This document shows positions 43,620-52,514 of a stretch of DNA of 64,000 nt, piece after piece. This DNA is from JAJDZL01 sp965221175. Its GTDB lineage: Bacteria > Pseudomonadota > Gammaproteobacteria > Arenicellales > JAJDZL01. Position 1 is the first letter of the stretch; the number at the start of each line of letters is the position of its first letter. The stretch lies in NCBI GenBank assembly GCA_965221175.1, contig OZ244867.1:2790001-2854000 (forward strand), written 5' to 3'. Under the pieces are notes generated by a model. That model was not told the origin of the DNA. It worked only from the letters and a program-made list of their open reading frames with translations, and did no database searches. The translations under genes were made by a program, and so were the position numbers.

Positions 43620-44524
43620 TGGAAAATAATATGACATGGGCAACAACCAGTGACGGAGTGAGGCTCTATGTGGAGAATACCTCACAAGGTACACCGATTG
43701 TTTTCGTGCATGAATTCGGAGGTGATCTACGAAGTTGGGAACCACAGGTTCGTTTTTTCTCAAGGCGCTATCAATGCATTACGTTCAACGCTCGAGGATA
43801 CCCACCTTCAGATACGCCAGAAAATATCAGCAGTTATTCCCAAAACCGTGCCGTAAATGACATTCGCGATGTCATGGACCATATTGGAATTGAGAAAGCG
43901 CATATTGTTGGGCTGTCAATGGGTGGATTTGCAGCACTTCATTTCGGACTGCAGTACCCGAAACGGGCACTGTCACTCGTCGTTGCCAGCACCGGGTACG
44001 GTGCTGAGAAAATTTATGAAGATTACTTCAAACAAGTCTCACATGAAATTGCAGACGAGTTTGAGAGGCAAGGAGCCGAGGCATTCTCTCATATTTATGC
44101 CTTGTCGGCATCACGCATCCCATACCTGAATAAAGATCCGCGCGGATGGGAGGAATTTCGTAAAACACTTGGTGATCGGTCTGCTTCAGGGTCTGCCAAT
44201 ACAATGCGAGGCATTCAGGCAAACAGACCATCGTTGTACGATCTTGAGGACAGCCTCTCGAAGATGAAAATTCCGGCGCTTGTCGTGGTGGGCGATGAAG
44301 ATGATCACTGCCTTCAACCGGGATTATTTCTAAAACGAACGATACCTGCGAGTGGTCTCTACGTGATGCCAAAAACCGGTCATACCTGCAATCTTGAAGA
44401 ACCCGATTTGTTTAACCGTAACTTGGCAGAGTTTTTTTTCTCAGTCGAAGCAAATCGCTGGTTACCTAGAGATCCGAGATCAACTCCTGCGGAAATAATG
44501 AAAACTGGCAGAAGGAATGAATAG
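43619..44524 (+). CDS. Alpha/beta-fold hydrolase
   Basis: 301 residues. The oxyanion strand is PIVFVHEFGGDLRSWEPQV, the nucleophile elbow is GLSMGG (Ser), the acid is in VVVGDEDDHC, and the base is GHTCNLEEPDLF (His). It is a complete catalytic triad of the esterase/lactonase or C-C hydrolase type. No signal peptide, so it is cytoplasmic. Close packing with the SDR upstream and amidohydrolase downstream (8-bp overlap) supports a shared pathway. It could open a lactone or ester intermediate; that is inferred. Confidence 0.88.
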   Translation: MENNMTWATTSDGVRLYVENTSQGTPIVFVHEFGGDLRSWEPQVRFFSRRYQCITFNARGYPPSDTPENISSYSQNRAVNDIRDVMDHIGIEKAHIVGLSMGGFAALHFGLQYPKRALSLVVASTGYGAEKIYEDYFKQVSHEIADEFERQGAEAFSHIYALSASRIPYLNKDPRGWEEFRKTLGDRSASGSANTMRGIQANRPSLYDLEDSLSKMKIPALVVVGDEDDHCLQPGLFLKRTIPASGLYVMPKTGHTCNLEEPDLFNRNLAEFFFSVEANRWLPRDPRSTPAEIMKTGRRNE

Positions 44525-45773
44525 GAAAAAATCTGCAGCCCGAATTGCCAAATGTGTTGACGAAAAACGGCTCTGGAGTCGGCTCATGCAACTCGCCCGT
44601 ATTGGCGCGACTGATGGGGGCGGTGTATGCAGACTCGCACTTTCTGACGAAGAAATAGAGGCACGGAAATTGCTGATCTCGTGGGCATCTGAACTCGGCC
44701 TGTCCGTGTTTACCGATTACATTAGTAATCTTTTCTTTCGTCTCGATGGCGTTGATGCGAACGCAGCACCCGTAATGACCGGTTCCCATATTGACACGCA
44801 ACCGAAAGGTGGAAAATTTGACGGTGCTTTTGGAGTAGTAGCGGGTCTTGAGGCACTGCAGGCCATTAGTGAAGCAGGAGTTTCAACCAGGCGTCCTATC
44901 GAAATCGCTGTCTGGCTGAACGAAGAAGGATCGCGATTTTCGCCCGGCATGATGGGCTCTGAAGCCTTCACTGGGCTTCGTCCACTAGAGGAAATTCTTT
45001 CAGTTAAAGACTCATCAGGAACTACCACGTCCAAAGCGCTCGACAAAACACAGGCCTTCTTCAGCAATATCCCATGTCGGCGTTTCGGGTTTCCCGTGGT
45101 GAGTTTTATCGAAGCTCATATCGAACAGGGGCCCTTGCTTGAAGCAAAGGGTGTGCCGATAGGCGTGGTGACCGGAATTCAAGGTTCAAGAAGGTTTCGC
45201 ATCAGAGTTTCAGGAGATGAATCACATGCAGGCACGGAACCCATGACAAAAAGAAAAGACGCTCTGTTCGCTGCGATCGACATGATCCAATCGATGCGTC
45301 GGGCGTTCGTCGAAACTAACGAGCAAGTGAAGTTTACGACAGGTTTGTTTGAAATATTACCGAACGTCCCGTCAGTCGTACCATCAAGCGCATACTTTTC
45401 AATCGATATCCGTCATCCAGATTCATCAGTTCTGATGCGATTGGGAAACGGAATACCGAGCCTTTGTGAGGAAAATAAAGGTCGATGCTTTGTAGAGATT
45501 AACGAAATTGCCACGTCTGAGTCATTGGAGTTTCCACATGAGCTCAGAGATTGCATTTCGAAAAGTGCCGATTTACTTGGGATAGCCCATATGCCAATAT
45601 TTTCGCTGGCTGGACACGATGCCCGTCAACTTCACTACCATTGCCCTACAGGGATGATTTTTGTGCCCTGTCACAAGGGAATCAGCCATAACGAGGCAGA
45701 AAGCTGTAAATCCACAGATCTTGCTAGTGGAACTCGCGTGCTTGCCGCATCTTTAGCGAAGTTGGCTGAGTAG
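44517..45773 (+). CDS. M20-family amidohydrolase (ureido/carbamoyl hydrolase type)
   Basis: 418 residues resembling N-carbamoyl-L-amino-acid hydrolase, beta-ureidopropionase and allantoate amidohydrolase. Metal ligands are in VMTGSHIDTQPKGGKFDGAF (His, Asp), IAVWLNEEGSRFSPGMMGSE (Glu-Glu) and FIEAHIEQGPLLEAKG (His), and a His in SLAGHDARQLHYHCPTGMIF. The C-terminal KGISHNEAESC is characteristic. It would hydrolyse a ureido or carbamoyl group to release an amine, CO2 and ammonia. It links the pathway to a nitrogenous, perhaps pyrimidine- or hydantoin-like, substrate. Confidence 0.88.
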   Translation: MNRKKSAARIAKCVDEKRLWSRLMQLARIGATDGGGVCRLALSDEEIEARKLLISWASELGLSVFTDYISNLFFRLDGVDANAAPVMTGSHIDTQPKGGKFDGAFGVVAGLEALQAISEAGVSTRRPIEIAVWLNEEGSRFSPGMMGSEAFTGLRPLEEILSVKDSSGTTTSKALDKTQAFFSNIPCRRFGFPVVSFIEAHIEQGPLLEAKGVPIGVVTGIQGSRRFRIRVSGDESHAGTEPMTKRKDALFAAIDMIQSMRRAFVETNEQVKFTTGLFEILPNVPSVVPSSAYFSIDIRHPDSSVLMRLGNGIPSLCEENKGRCFVEINEIATSESLEFPHELRDCISKSADLLGIAHMPIFSLAGHDARQLHYHCPTGMIFVPCHKGISHNEAESCKSTDLASGTRVLAASLAKLAE

Positions 45774-45860
45774 ACTTGGGGGAGAGATGGAAGAAGCGAC
45801 CATAAATTGGACACCGCCATTCAAGTTGTAGAAGTACTCGCCCAGAATGCAGGTAGTGAA

Positions 45861-47399
45861 ATGATGTCTGAAAATCGGTTGATACTGAACGAAACGCTCG
45901 CTACCCCCGGGGAAGCGCCAGTTTCATATCAGCTACATATCAACGGGAAATGGTTTCAGTCTGCTGCTGACCCGTTAATTGAAGTTCATTCGCCCGCACA
46001 TGGCGGTCTTTTGGCCACGGTTCCAGATGCCGGAGCACAATCGATAGACCATGCTGTTAGTTCAGCACACAAGTCTCTTAACATTTGGTCAAATCTTGAC
46101 GCGTTCGATCGTTCTCGACATCTCCATGCATTTGCTGAGGTAATTCGCCAGCGCATTGATGAACTTGCCGAAATTGAGACTGCAGTTACGGGACGTCCGA
46201 TTCGGGAGATGCGCTCACAGTTGTCTCGAGTTCCAGAATGGCTCGAATATTTTGCGTCAATTGCAATTGGGCTTGAGGCAGAGGCCAATGATGTAAAAGG
46301 CGGGTTTGTGACCATGACTCGTTACGAACCACTCGGGGTTTGCGCCTTGCTAACACCTTGGAACCACCCCACGCTTATTCTCATCAAGAAGCTCGCAGCC
46401 GCACTGGCAGCAGGTAATACCTGTGTTGTCAAACCCTCGGAGTTAGCGCCTGTTTCGCCTTTGCTACTCGCCAGTTGGGCCACCGAAGCAGGAATTCCGG
46501 ATGGCGTTGTTGATGTGATTACTGGTGGTGTCGAAACGGGTGAGAGGCTGTGCGACCATGCTCTTGTCGCCCGTATAGATTTGACTGGAGGAACAGCAAC
46601 AGGGCGTCGAGTCGCAGCTAAAGCAGGCCATCGTCTTGTTCCCTGTACCTTGGAGTTGGGTGGCAAGACACCTGTTGTAGTCTTTGCCGACACTCCGGTT
46701 AAGGAAGCGGTGGCAGGGAGTGTTTTTTCTGCTTTTATCGCAGCTGGCCAAACCTGCGTTTCAGGTGCTCGATTTATTGTTGAAGAAGCAATTTATGAGA
46801 AGTTTCTTGATGAATTTGCCAAACGTGCAAAGTCAATTCGATTGGGTGACCCAGCCGATCCAAATACTGATATGGGACCCGTAATTTCCGCCGCCGCACG
46901 CGAGCGTTGCCTAGAGGCGATCTCGGAAGCTCAGGCAGCGGGTGCGCGTTGCGTGATTGGTGGTGATTGTCCCAATCTTCCTTCACCCTTCAACAAAGGG
47001 AACTATGTTGAACCGACAATTTTTGCCGATGTAACGCCAGAAATGTCGCTGTTTCGGAACGAGGTATTTGGCCCTGTCGTTTCAGTTACTCCGTTCAAAA
47101 CTGAACAGCAGGCACTTGCTCTTTCGAATGATAGTGATTACGCACTTGGTGCGGCACTTTGGACACGCGATGTAACTCGTGCGCATCGTGTAGCAAAGCA
47201 GATGCGTTCGGGGGTGATGTGGGTTAATGATCACCATAAAAACGATCCGCGTTCAATTTGGGGTGGATTTGGAGCTAGTGGTTACGGAAAAGAAAATGGC
47301 TGGGAGGCTCTCAAGAGCAATTTGCGCAAACGAAGCATTGTGCTGCGAACCGCGCCCAATTTTGATGATTGGTTCGCCGGTGGAAAGCGGTATGGGTGA
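45861..47399 (+). CDS. Aldehyde dehydrogenase family protein
   Basis: About 512 residues. It has YEPLGVCALLTPWNHPTLIL, the NAD-binding VVKPSELAPVSPLLL, the catalytic Glu in LELGGKTPVVV and Cys in AAGQTCVSGARF, then FRNEVFGPVVSVTPF and VNDHHKNDPRSIWGGFGASG. It oxidises an aldehyde to a carboxylate with NAD(P). The WNHP/NDHHKNDP pattern is like ALDHs that act on bulky or amine-derived aldehydes, for example betaine aldehyde-like. The ATG pair at 45861/45864 is preferred over a TTG at 45807. Confidence 0.88.
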   Translation: MMSENRLILNETLATPGEAPVSYQLHINGKWFQSAADPLIEVHSPAHGGLLATVPDAGAQSIDHAVSSAHKSLNIWSNLDAFDRSRHLHAFAEVIRQRIDELAEIETAVTGRPIREMRSQLSRVPEWLEYFASIAIGLEAEANDVKGGFVTMTRYEPLGVCALLTPWNHPTLILIKKLAAALAAGNTCVVKPSELAPVSPLLLASWATEAGIPDGVVDVITGGVETGERLCDHALVARIDLTGGTATGRRVAAKAGHRLVPCTLELGGKTPVVVFADTPVKEAVAGSVFSAFIAAGQTCVSGARFIVEEAIYEKFLDEFAKRAKSIRLGDPADPNTDMGPVISAAARERCLEAISEAQAAGARCVIGGDCPNLPSPFNKGNYVEPTIFADVTPEMSLFRNEVFGPVVSVTPFKTEQQALALSNDSDYALGAALWTRDVTRAHRVAKQMRSGVMWVNDHHKNDPRSIWGGFGASGYGKENGWEALKSNLRKRSIVLRTAPNFDDWFAGGKRYG

Positions 47400-47404
47400 G
47401 ATTG

Positions 47405-48223
47405 ATGAGTGCTGTTGATCAGAATGTTGATGCTCGCTTTGGGAGCGATAAGCTGCAGTTTCAAAATCTGCAAGTCATCTATTCAGGCGCACAAGGGGCA
47501 AGTGCAGTTCACGCCTTGGAAGAAATTAATTTTGCAGTTAGTGATGGAGAATTTGTCTCTCTGATCGGTCCTTCAGGCTGTGGAAAGAGTACGCTCCTTC
47601 GTGTCGTCGCTGATTTATCAAAACCAACCACGGGGAAAGTACAGGTCGGCGGAGAATCTCCGAACGCAGCCCGACTGAAACGAAAAGTAGGGTTTGTCTT
47701 TCAGGACCCGGCCTTGTTGGAATGGCGTCGAGTATTGCAGAACGTGGCACTGCCACTTGAAATCAAGGGGGTGTCACGCAGGGAGCGCGAAAAGAGTGCT
47801 CAGGAATTAATAGAGTTGGTTGGTTTGAAAGGTTTTGAGCGTTCTTATCCCCGACAGCTTTCAGGTGGGATGCGTCAACGAGCGGCAATCGCTCGTGCAA
47901 TGTCGACAAATCCAGAGGTTATGCTTATGGATGAACCCTTCGGTGCGCTGGACCAGATTACACGGGATCGGTTAAACATGGAATTATTGAATCTCTCACA
48001 ACGCAAGCGTATGACCGTATTGTTCGTTACCCATTCAATACACGAAGCGGTTCTCTTGTCGGACCGCGTATTCGTAATGACGCCAAGGCCCGGGCGTATA
48101 TCTGGGGAGATTGAGGTAGACCTGCCGCGACCACGAAATTTGGAATCGAGAGAATCCGATACTTTCATCAAACTAGTCAAGCACGGTGTACGCCTGCTGG
48201 AAAGAGGTTTTGAATCATCATGA
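47405..48223 (+). CDS. ABC transporter ATP-binding protein (NitT/TauT type)
   Basis: About 272 residues. It has Walker A SLIGPSGCGKSTLLRVVADL, Q-loop FQDPALLEWRRVLQNVALPL, signature LSGGMRQRAAIARAMS, Walker B LMDEPFGALDQITRDRLNME and H-loop VTHSIHEAVLLSDRV. The -WRRVLQNV- form is typical of SsuB, TauB and ThiZ-like importers. The ATG at 47405 follows the aldehyde dehydrogenase stop by 5 bp and the gene overlaps the permease by 4 bp. It energises import of the substrate bound by the NMT1-like protein. Confidence 0.92.
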   Translation: MSAVDQNVDARFGSDKLQFQNLQVIYSGAQGASAVHALEEINFAVSDGEFVSLIGPSGCGKSTLLRVVADLSKPTTGKVQVGGESPNAARLKRKVGFVFQDPALLEWRRVLQNVALPLEIKGVSRREREKSAQELIELVGLKGFERSYPRQLSGGMRQRAAIARAMSTNPEVMLMDEPFGALDQITRDRLNMELLNLSQRKRMTVLFVTHSIHEAVLLSDRVFVMTPRPGRISGEIEVDLPRPRNLESRESDTFIKLVKHGVRLLERGFESS

Positions 48224-49056
48224 GCGATAAAAGTCATAACAAAAATTCACTCCCTGAAACGGTGCTGAAACGTACTGGGAGTGAAAGACTGAACACTATC
48301 CTTTGGAATCTATTACCGCCTTTATTAACGTTTGCACTGGTCGCTGTTGTTTGGGAATGGGCAGTACACATATTTGAAACTCCGGCTTACATATTACCCG
48401 CACCAAGTCGAATCTGGGATTCGTTACTCAAGGATCAGGGATCGATTCTCGGACACTCAGGAATCACGTTATTTGAAGCGGTTTCAGGATTCATAATTGG
48501 ATCGATTCTTGGTGCCTTGCTGGGGACATTCTTTGCCTACTCCAGACTCTTCGCACAGAGCCTGTTGCCGTATGTCATCGCTGCGAACACGATTCCGGTT
48601 GTTGCAATTGCTCCAATCATCATAATTTGGTTTGGTCATGGAATCCCGTCGAAAATTGCAGTGACTGCATTTCTTTCCTTTTTCCCGCTTGCTCTGAATA
48701 TGATGAAAGGCTTGCGATCATACGATCATACGATCATGGATGTGTTTCACGTTGCCGCTGCGAGCGAATGGCAACGGTTCGTCAAGATGCGGTTGCCAGC
48801 CTCTTTGCCCTATGTCTTTGTAGGATTGAAACTCAACGTCACGTTTGCTGTCATTGGCGCCATTATCGCCGAGTTCGTTCAGGCAGACCGTGGACTCGGG
48901 TTCGTCATCATGACTGCATACCGCACACTCAATATGCCACGGCTTTGGTCAGCAATGCTGGTCTCCGCGGCGACAGGAATTCTCTTTTTCGCACTTATTG
49001 CACTGGCTGAACGGTGGATCATTCCGTGGCACAGTTCAATGCGAAAAACGGAATAA
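48220..49056 (+). CDS. ABC transporter permease (NitT/TauT type)
   Basis: 278 residues with about six membrane helices, the first at LLPPLLTFALVAVVWEWAV. The cytoplasmic coupling loop is visible as DVFHVAAASEWQRFVKMRLP (EAA-like motif), and FAVIGAIIAEFVQADRGLGF is the conserved last part of the family. ATGA overlap with the ATPase gene shows translational coupling. It forms the homodimeric channel of the importer. Confidence 0.92.
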   Translation: MSDKSHNKNSLPETVLKRTGSERLNTILWNLLPPLLTFALVAVVWEWAVHIFETPAYILPAPSRIWDSLLKDQGSILGHSGITLFEAVSGFIIGSILGALLGTFFAYSRLFAQSLLPYVIAANTIPVVAIAPIIIIWFGHGIPSKIAVTAFLSFFPLALNMMKGLRSYDHTIMDVFHVAAASEWQRFVKMRLPASLPYVFVGLKLNVTFAVIGAIIAEFVQADRGLGFVIMTAYRTLNMPRLWSAMLVSAATGILFFALIALAERWIIPWHSSMRKTE

Positions 49057-49093
49057 TTTCACTTTTTATAGTAACGACTAGAGGAATAAATTT

Positions 49094-50122
49094 ATGAAAA
49101 CAATATCTTTAAAATTGAAGTTTTTACTTCAATTGACGACTGCATTGGCAATTGCCAGCGCAACCGCGTTTACCTCAGTTCAGGCAGAAGAAACTATGCG
49201 CTTGGAATGGGTAATTCAGGGTCAGTTTGCTGGACCGGTAGTCGCATCCGACCAAGGCTATTACAAAGACGAAGGCATCGACATGAAGTTGATACCAGCG
49301 GGTCCGGATATTAAACCGATGGTGACGGTTGCTCAAGGCAGTGACAGTTTCGGTATTGGTCATCCGAACCAAGTAATTGCAGCACGAAGCAACGGCGTAC
49401 CTTTAGTGATGGTACTGCAATTCGGACAAAAGAGTGCCACTACATATGTTGTTCGCAAGGAAGCAGGAATCAACAAAGTTGAGGACATGCCCGGCAATAG
49501 TGTGGGTCTGTGGTTCGGGGGCGACGAGCATGAATTTCTGGCAATGCTCGATGCAGCAGGTGTTAACCAGGGAGATGTACAAGTTATAAGCCAAGGGTTC
49601 GATATTATTGGTTGGTTGAACAATGATTACGATGTAATGCAAGTAACACTTTTCAATGAACTTTTGCTAGTCTATGGCCAAGGTTTCGAGAAGAGCGACC
49701 TTGTTTTCTTGGAACCATCTGACTACGGTGTTGCTTTAGTATCGGGTGGCATTTTCACAACTGAAAAAATGATAAATGAGAATCCGGATGTGGTTCAAGC
49801 AATGGTAAATGCCACAATGCGGGGTTGGAAAGAAGCTCTTGCAAACCCCGAGGAGGCAGCAAAGATCGTCGTCAAGTACAACAGCGAATTGGAAGAAGCC
49901 CAGCAGGTAGCACAGATAAAGGCAATGGGCGACCTCATTTGCTTCGGGCCGACTTTGGAAGGGAAATTTGGTATGTCCGTAATGGCAGATTGGGAAACTT
50001 CTCAGGAAGTTCTCATGGGTGCCAAGTTAATCGAAAATTCAATCGACTTGGCCGAAGGATTTACCAACAGTTTTTGGGAAGCGGCTCCGGATGAGCTTAA
50101 AACGGTTAGTTGTGGAAACTAG
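49094..50122 (+). CDS. NMT1/THI5-like periplasmic binding protein
   Basis: 342 residues. A clear Sec signal peptide (KLKFLLQLTTALAIASATAF ending near SVQA-E) precedes an NMT1-like domain: WVIQGQFAGPVVASDQGYYK, DEGIDMKLIPAGPDIKPMVT, FGIGHPNQVIAARSNGVPLV and YVVRKEAGINKVEDMPGNSV. NMT1-like proteins bind pyrimidines, thiamine precursors, sulfonates or other small N/S compounds. A GAGGAAT ribosome-binding site lies 6-7 nt before the ATG. A 14-bp stem-loop follows the stop, as is common after highly expressed binding-protein genes. Confidence 0.9.
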   Translation: MKTISLKLKFLLQLTTALAIASATAFTSVQAEETMRLEWVIQGQFAGPVVASDQGYYKDEGIDMKLIPAGPDIKPMVTVAQGSDSFGIGHPNQVIAARSNGVPLVMVLQFGQKSATTYVVRKEAGINKVEDMPGNSVGLWFGGDEHEFLAMLDAAGVNQGDVQVISQGFDIIGWLNNDYDVMQVTLFNELLLVYGQGFEKSDLVFLEPSDYGVALVSGGIFTTEKMINENPDVVQAMVNATMRGWKEALANPEEAAKIVVKYNSELEEAQQVAQIKAMGDLICFGPTLEGKFGMSVMADWETSQEVLMGAKLIENSIDLAEGFTNSFWEAAPDELKTVSCGN

Positions 50123-50133
50123 TCTATTCGTTA

Positions 50134-50170
50134 GCTGAGGGTTGGTGTCTTTGATGCACCAACCCTCAGC
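50134..50170 (+). terminator. Intercistronic stem-loop after the binding-protein gene
   Basis: GCTGAGGGTTGGTG, a 9-nt loop, then the perfect complement CACCAACCCTCAGC. There is no T-run after it, so it is more likely an mRNA-stabilising or attenuating hairpin than a full intrinsic terminator. It would allow the binding protein to be made in excess over the downstream genes. Confidence 0.7.
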
Positions 50171-50188
50171 TCCGTCGAGTGTTCATAA

Positions 50189-51124
50189 ATGTTTGAAGTT
50201 CGTCTTCGCCTGATGTGGCATCCACAGCCTCAATTCGCAGGTGCGTTAATGGCGCAGCACTGTGGTATTGCATCAGCACATGGAGTGGAACTGGATTGCC
50301 AGCCACTTGATTTTGACGAATCCCCGATCGATGCAGTTTTAACTGGCAACGCCGATCTTTGCATTGCCAGTCCATCACATTTATTTGAGGGTGAAGATCC
50401 GGAAGCATTGAGTTTTCTGCTCGCTTTTCAGCAAAAAAGTCCGCTTATGTATTTAGCCCGTCGGGAGCATGGAATTTCCGAGATAAAAGATTTATCCGGT
50501 AAGCGTGTTGCAGTCTGGCCGGGAGGGGAAGATCTGGAGCTTCGTTGGATGCTGCAGAATGAAAGAATTAATCCTGAAAGCATTGAACGTGTACATACTA
50601 CCGACACCGTAGGGCTTCTTCTCGATGATCAGGTATCCTGTGCTCAAATGACCAGCTATAACGAATATCATGAATTCATTGAGCGAGGTGGAGACTCCGA
50701 ATCCATGTGTCATTTTTTTGCTAAAAACAACGGAACCGACTTGATAAAAGATGGTGTCTGTGCCCGCAAGGACTGGATATTCGATAATCCAGAACGTGCC
50801 CAACAGGTGGTCAACAGCTTACTGGAAGGATGGACGCAGGCGTTACACGACAAGCAAGATGCGGTAGCACTTTGCAGGAAAATGCGTCCAGAAATGGATG
50901 AGGCAAATCACAAAATTCAGTACGACGAAATCAGAAAACTAATTCTGAGCGGCGCTACTCTTGAGCAGGGACTGGGATATCCCAGCCTCGATCATGTAGT
51001 TCGGGCAGCAAAGGCGATGAGCGAAGTTGACAACCGAATTCCGGAAGAATCCCCAGAGAGTTACGTTGCCACACAGTACTGGCATGCTGCTCCGGAACAT
51101 CTTCGCAGTAACCGCTGGGAGTGA
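50189..51124 (+). CDS. Second NMT1/THI5-like protein, without signal peptide
   Basis: 311 residues starting MFEVRLRLMWHPQPQFAGAL. The same fold as the preceding gene is seen in MAQHCGIASAHGVELDCQPL, IASPSHLFEGEDPEALSFLL, KDLSGKRVAVWPGGEDLELR and FDNPERAQQVVNSLLEGW, but the N-terminus goes straight into the first domain strand with no hydrophobic signal. It would therefore stay in the cytoplasm. Possibilities are an intracellular ligand carrier or sensor, or a THI5-like enzyme. Its stop overlaps the GTG of the next gene, tying it to the dehydrogenase subunits. Confidence 0.8.
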   Translation: MFEVRLRLMWHPQPQFAGALMAQHCGIASAHGVELDCQPLDFDESPIDAVLTGNADLCIASPSHLFEGEDPEALSFLLAFQQKSPLMYLARREHGISEIKDLSGKRVAVWPGGEDLELRWMLQNERINPESIERVHTTDTVGLLLDDQVSCAQMTSYNEYHEFIERGGDSESMCHFFAKNNGTDLIKDGVCARKDWIFDNPERAQQVVNSLLEGWTQALHDKQDAVALCRKMRPEMDEANHKIQYDEIRKLILSGATLEQGLGYPSLDHVVRAAKAMSEVDNRIPEESPESYVATQYWHAAPEHLRSNRWE

Positions 51125-52263
51125 AACAGTCTGTCATCGTAGTTGGTGCTGGCGTAGTTGGCGCGGCAGTAGCGCGCGAACTTTCATTGGCAGGTCATCA
51201 GGTCACAGTACTTGAGAAGGGCTCCGCCGGCGGAGCCGTATCCGGTGCAAGCCTTGCCTGTATCGGATCCCATATGATTGATTTTGATGAACTCCCATTG
51301 TTAAATTGGAGTTGTCGGGCGTGGGCTGAATTTTCAAAAAAATCTTCAACGAATTTTGAGTACAGACGTTGTGGTCAAATTCGGTTTATCGAGCGAGAAG
51401 AAGATATTGCAATTACAAAGTCCATTGTTGAAGCTGAACGCGAAAATGGAGCTTCTTCCGTGTTTGTTGATCGGGAAACGGTCCACCGCATTGAGCCCAA
51501 CTTAACCGGCCCCATCCTGGCAGCTTCTCATGACCCAGATGCAGCGATGGTCAATCCTTTCCAAGCCGTGCGCGCATTGCTGCTTGAAGCAAAAGAAAAT
51601 GGCGCCCGTATAAGAACGCACAAGCCGGTAGAAATGATTGAAACTAGCAACGGCAGGGTTTGCGGTGTTGTTTCTGAAGGTGAGACAATTCGGGCGGATA
51701 ATGTTGTCCTCGCATGTGGGCCTTGGACCGCGACATTGGCTCAATCGTGTGGGCTGAACCTTCCAATCTTGCCCCGCAAAGCCCAATGTCTTGCAACGGT
51801 TGCCATGCCGGCGAATACCATAAGGAATGTCATCAGCTCTTGCGAGGCTTCCGGCGGCGTTGATGCAGGGTATACGCAGATTCAGCAAACTTTCAGCGGG
51901 CAGATACTATTTAACACTGTTCTTGCGGGTGGATTATCAAAGCAAGGTTCACAGAACAACATCCCAGAGGTTGACCCTGATTTTGTTGCCGATTCTATCG
52001 AGACACTCTTGCGACTGTTCCCAATTCTTCAATCGACGCAACTGCTTCGGTCTTGGGTCCGGTTCGAGGCGGTAACTCCCGATGATCGTTTTTTTATCGG
52101 ATCGCTGGAACCGGAAGGACTTTTCGTGGCGGCTGGCGATTCTGGAACAGGATTCACGCGCGCACCTGCCATCGGTCGCCTCATTAGAGAAATTTTATCC
52201 GATGAGGTGACATCATTTCGGATCGACTATTATGCACCAGACCGGTTTTCTGAGGTAACTTGA
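51121..52263 (+). CDS. FAD-dependent amine/amino-acid dehydrogenase subunit (DadA/HcnC-like)
   Basis: 380 residues from a GTG. It has the dinucleotide fold VIVVGAGVVGAAVARELSLA, GHQVTVLEKG, ADNVVLACGPWTATLA, and the C-terminal GLFVAAGDSGTGFTRAPAIG. It is a DAO-family oxidoreductase like the beta subunit of sarcosine oxidase, HcnC or hydroxyproline dehydrogenase. It oxidises a C-N bond and passes electrons to the next two subunits. It overlaps the 2Fe-2S gene by 4 bp. Substrate unknown; it would generate an imine or aldehyde for the upstream enzymes. Confidence 0.88.
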   Translation: MKQSVIVVGAGVVGAAVARELSLAGHQVTVLEKGSAGGAVSGASLACIGSHMIDFDELPLLNWSCRAWAEFSKKSSTNFEYRRCGQIRFIEREEDIAITKSIVEAERENGASSVFVDRETVHRIEPNLTGPILAASHDPDAAMVNPFQAVRALLLEAKENGARIRTHKPVEMIETSNGRVCGVVSEGETIRADNVVLACGPWTATLAQSCGLNLPILPRKAQCLATVAMPANTIRNVISSCEASGGVDAGYTQIQQTFSGQILFNTVLAGGLSKQGSQNNIPEVDPDFVADSIETLLRLFPILQSTQLLRSWVRFEAVTPDDRFFIGSLEPEGLFVAAGDSGTGFTRAPAIGRLIREILSDEVTSFRIDYYAPDRFSEVT

Positions 52264-52514
52264 TGAGCAATCGAGTTAACGTGACGATAGATGGTGTTGA
52301 TTATCAGGTCGATGAGTCGGCTCTCCTTGGTCATGTCCTGCACGATGTAAAGAATGCAGGATTTCGAAAATCTTCCAAGGCTGGAGAGCCACGAGGGCTC
52401 TATTGTGGTATGGGCGTATGTTTCGATTGCCTGGTAACCATCGACGACTGTTTCGGTGTTCGAGCCTGTTTGCAGCAGGTGCGTGACGGTATGCAGGTTA
52501 AGACTGTGTCATGA
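52260..52514 (+). CDS. 2Fe-2S subunit of a three-component dehydrogenase
   Basis: 84 residues. The plant-type ferredoxin motif is compact: GLYCGMGVCFDCLVTIDD, then VRACLQQV, giving four cysteines for one 2Fe-2S cluster. It matches HcnA and the N-terminal part of heterotetrameric sarcosine oxidase alpha. It overlaps both neighbours by 4 bp, as is typical for these subunit sets. Confidence 0.9.
   Translation: MMSNRVNVTIDGVDYQVDESALLGHVLHDVKNAGFRKSSKAGEPRGLYCGMGVCFDCLVTIDDCFGVRACLQQVRDGMQVKTVS

Noticed and set aside
46322..46751. Minus-strand ORFs inside the aldehyde dehydrogenase gene
   Set aside because: Antisense shadows of an intact, well-conserved enzyme gene.
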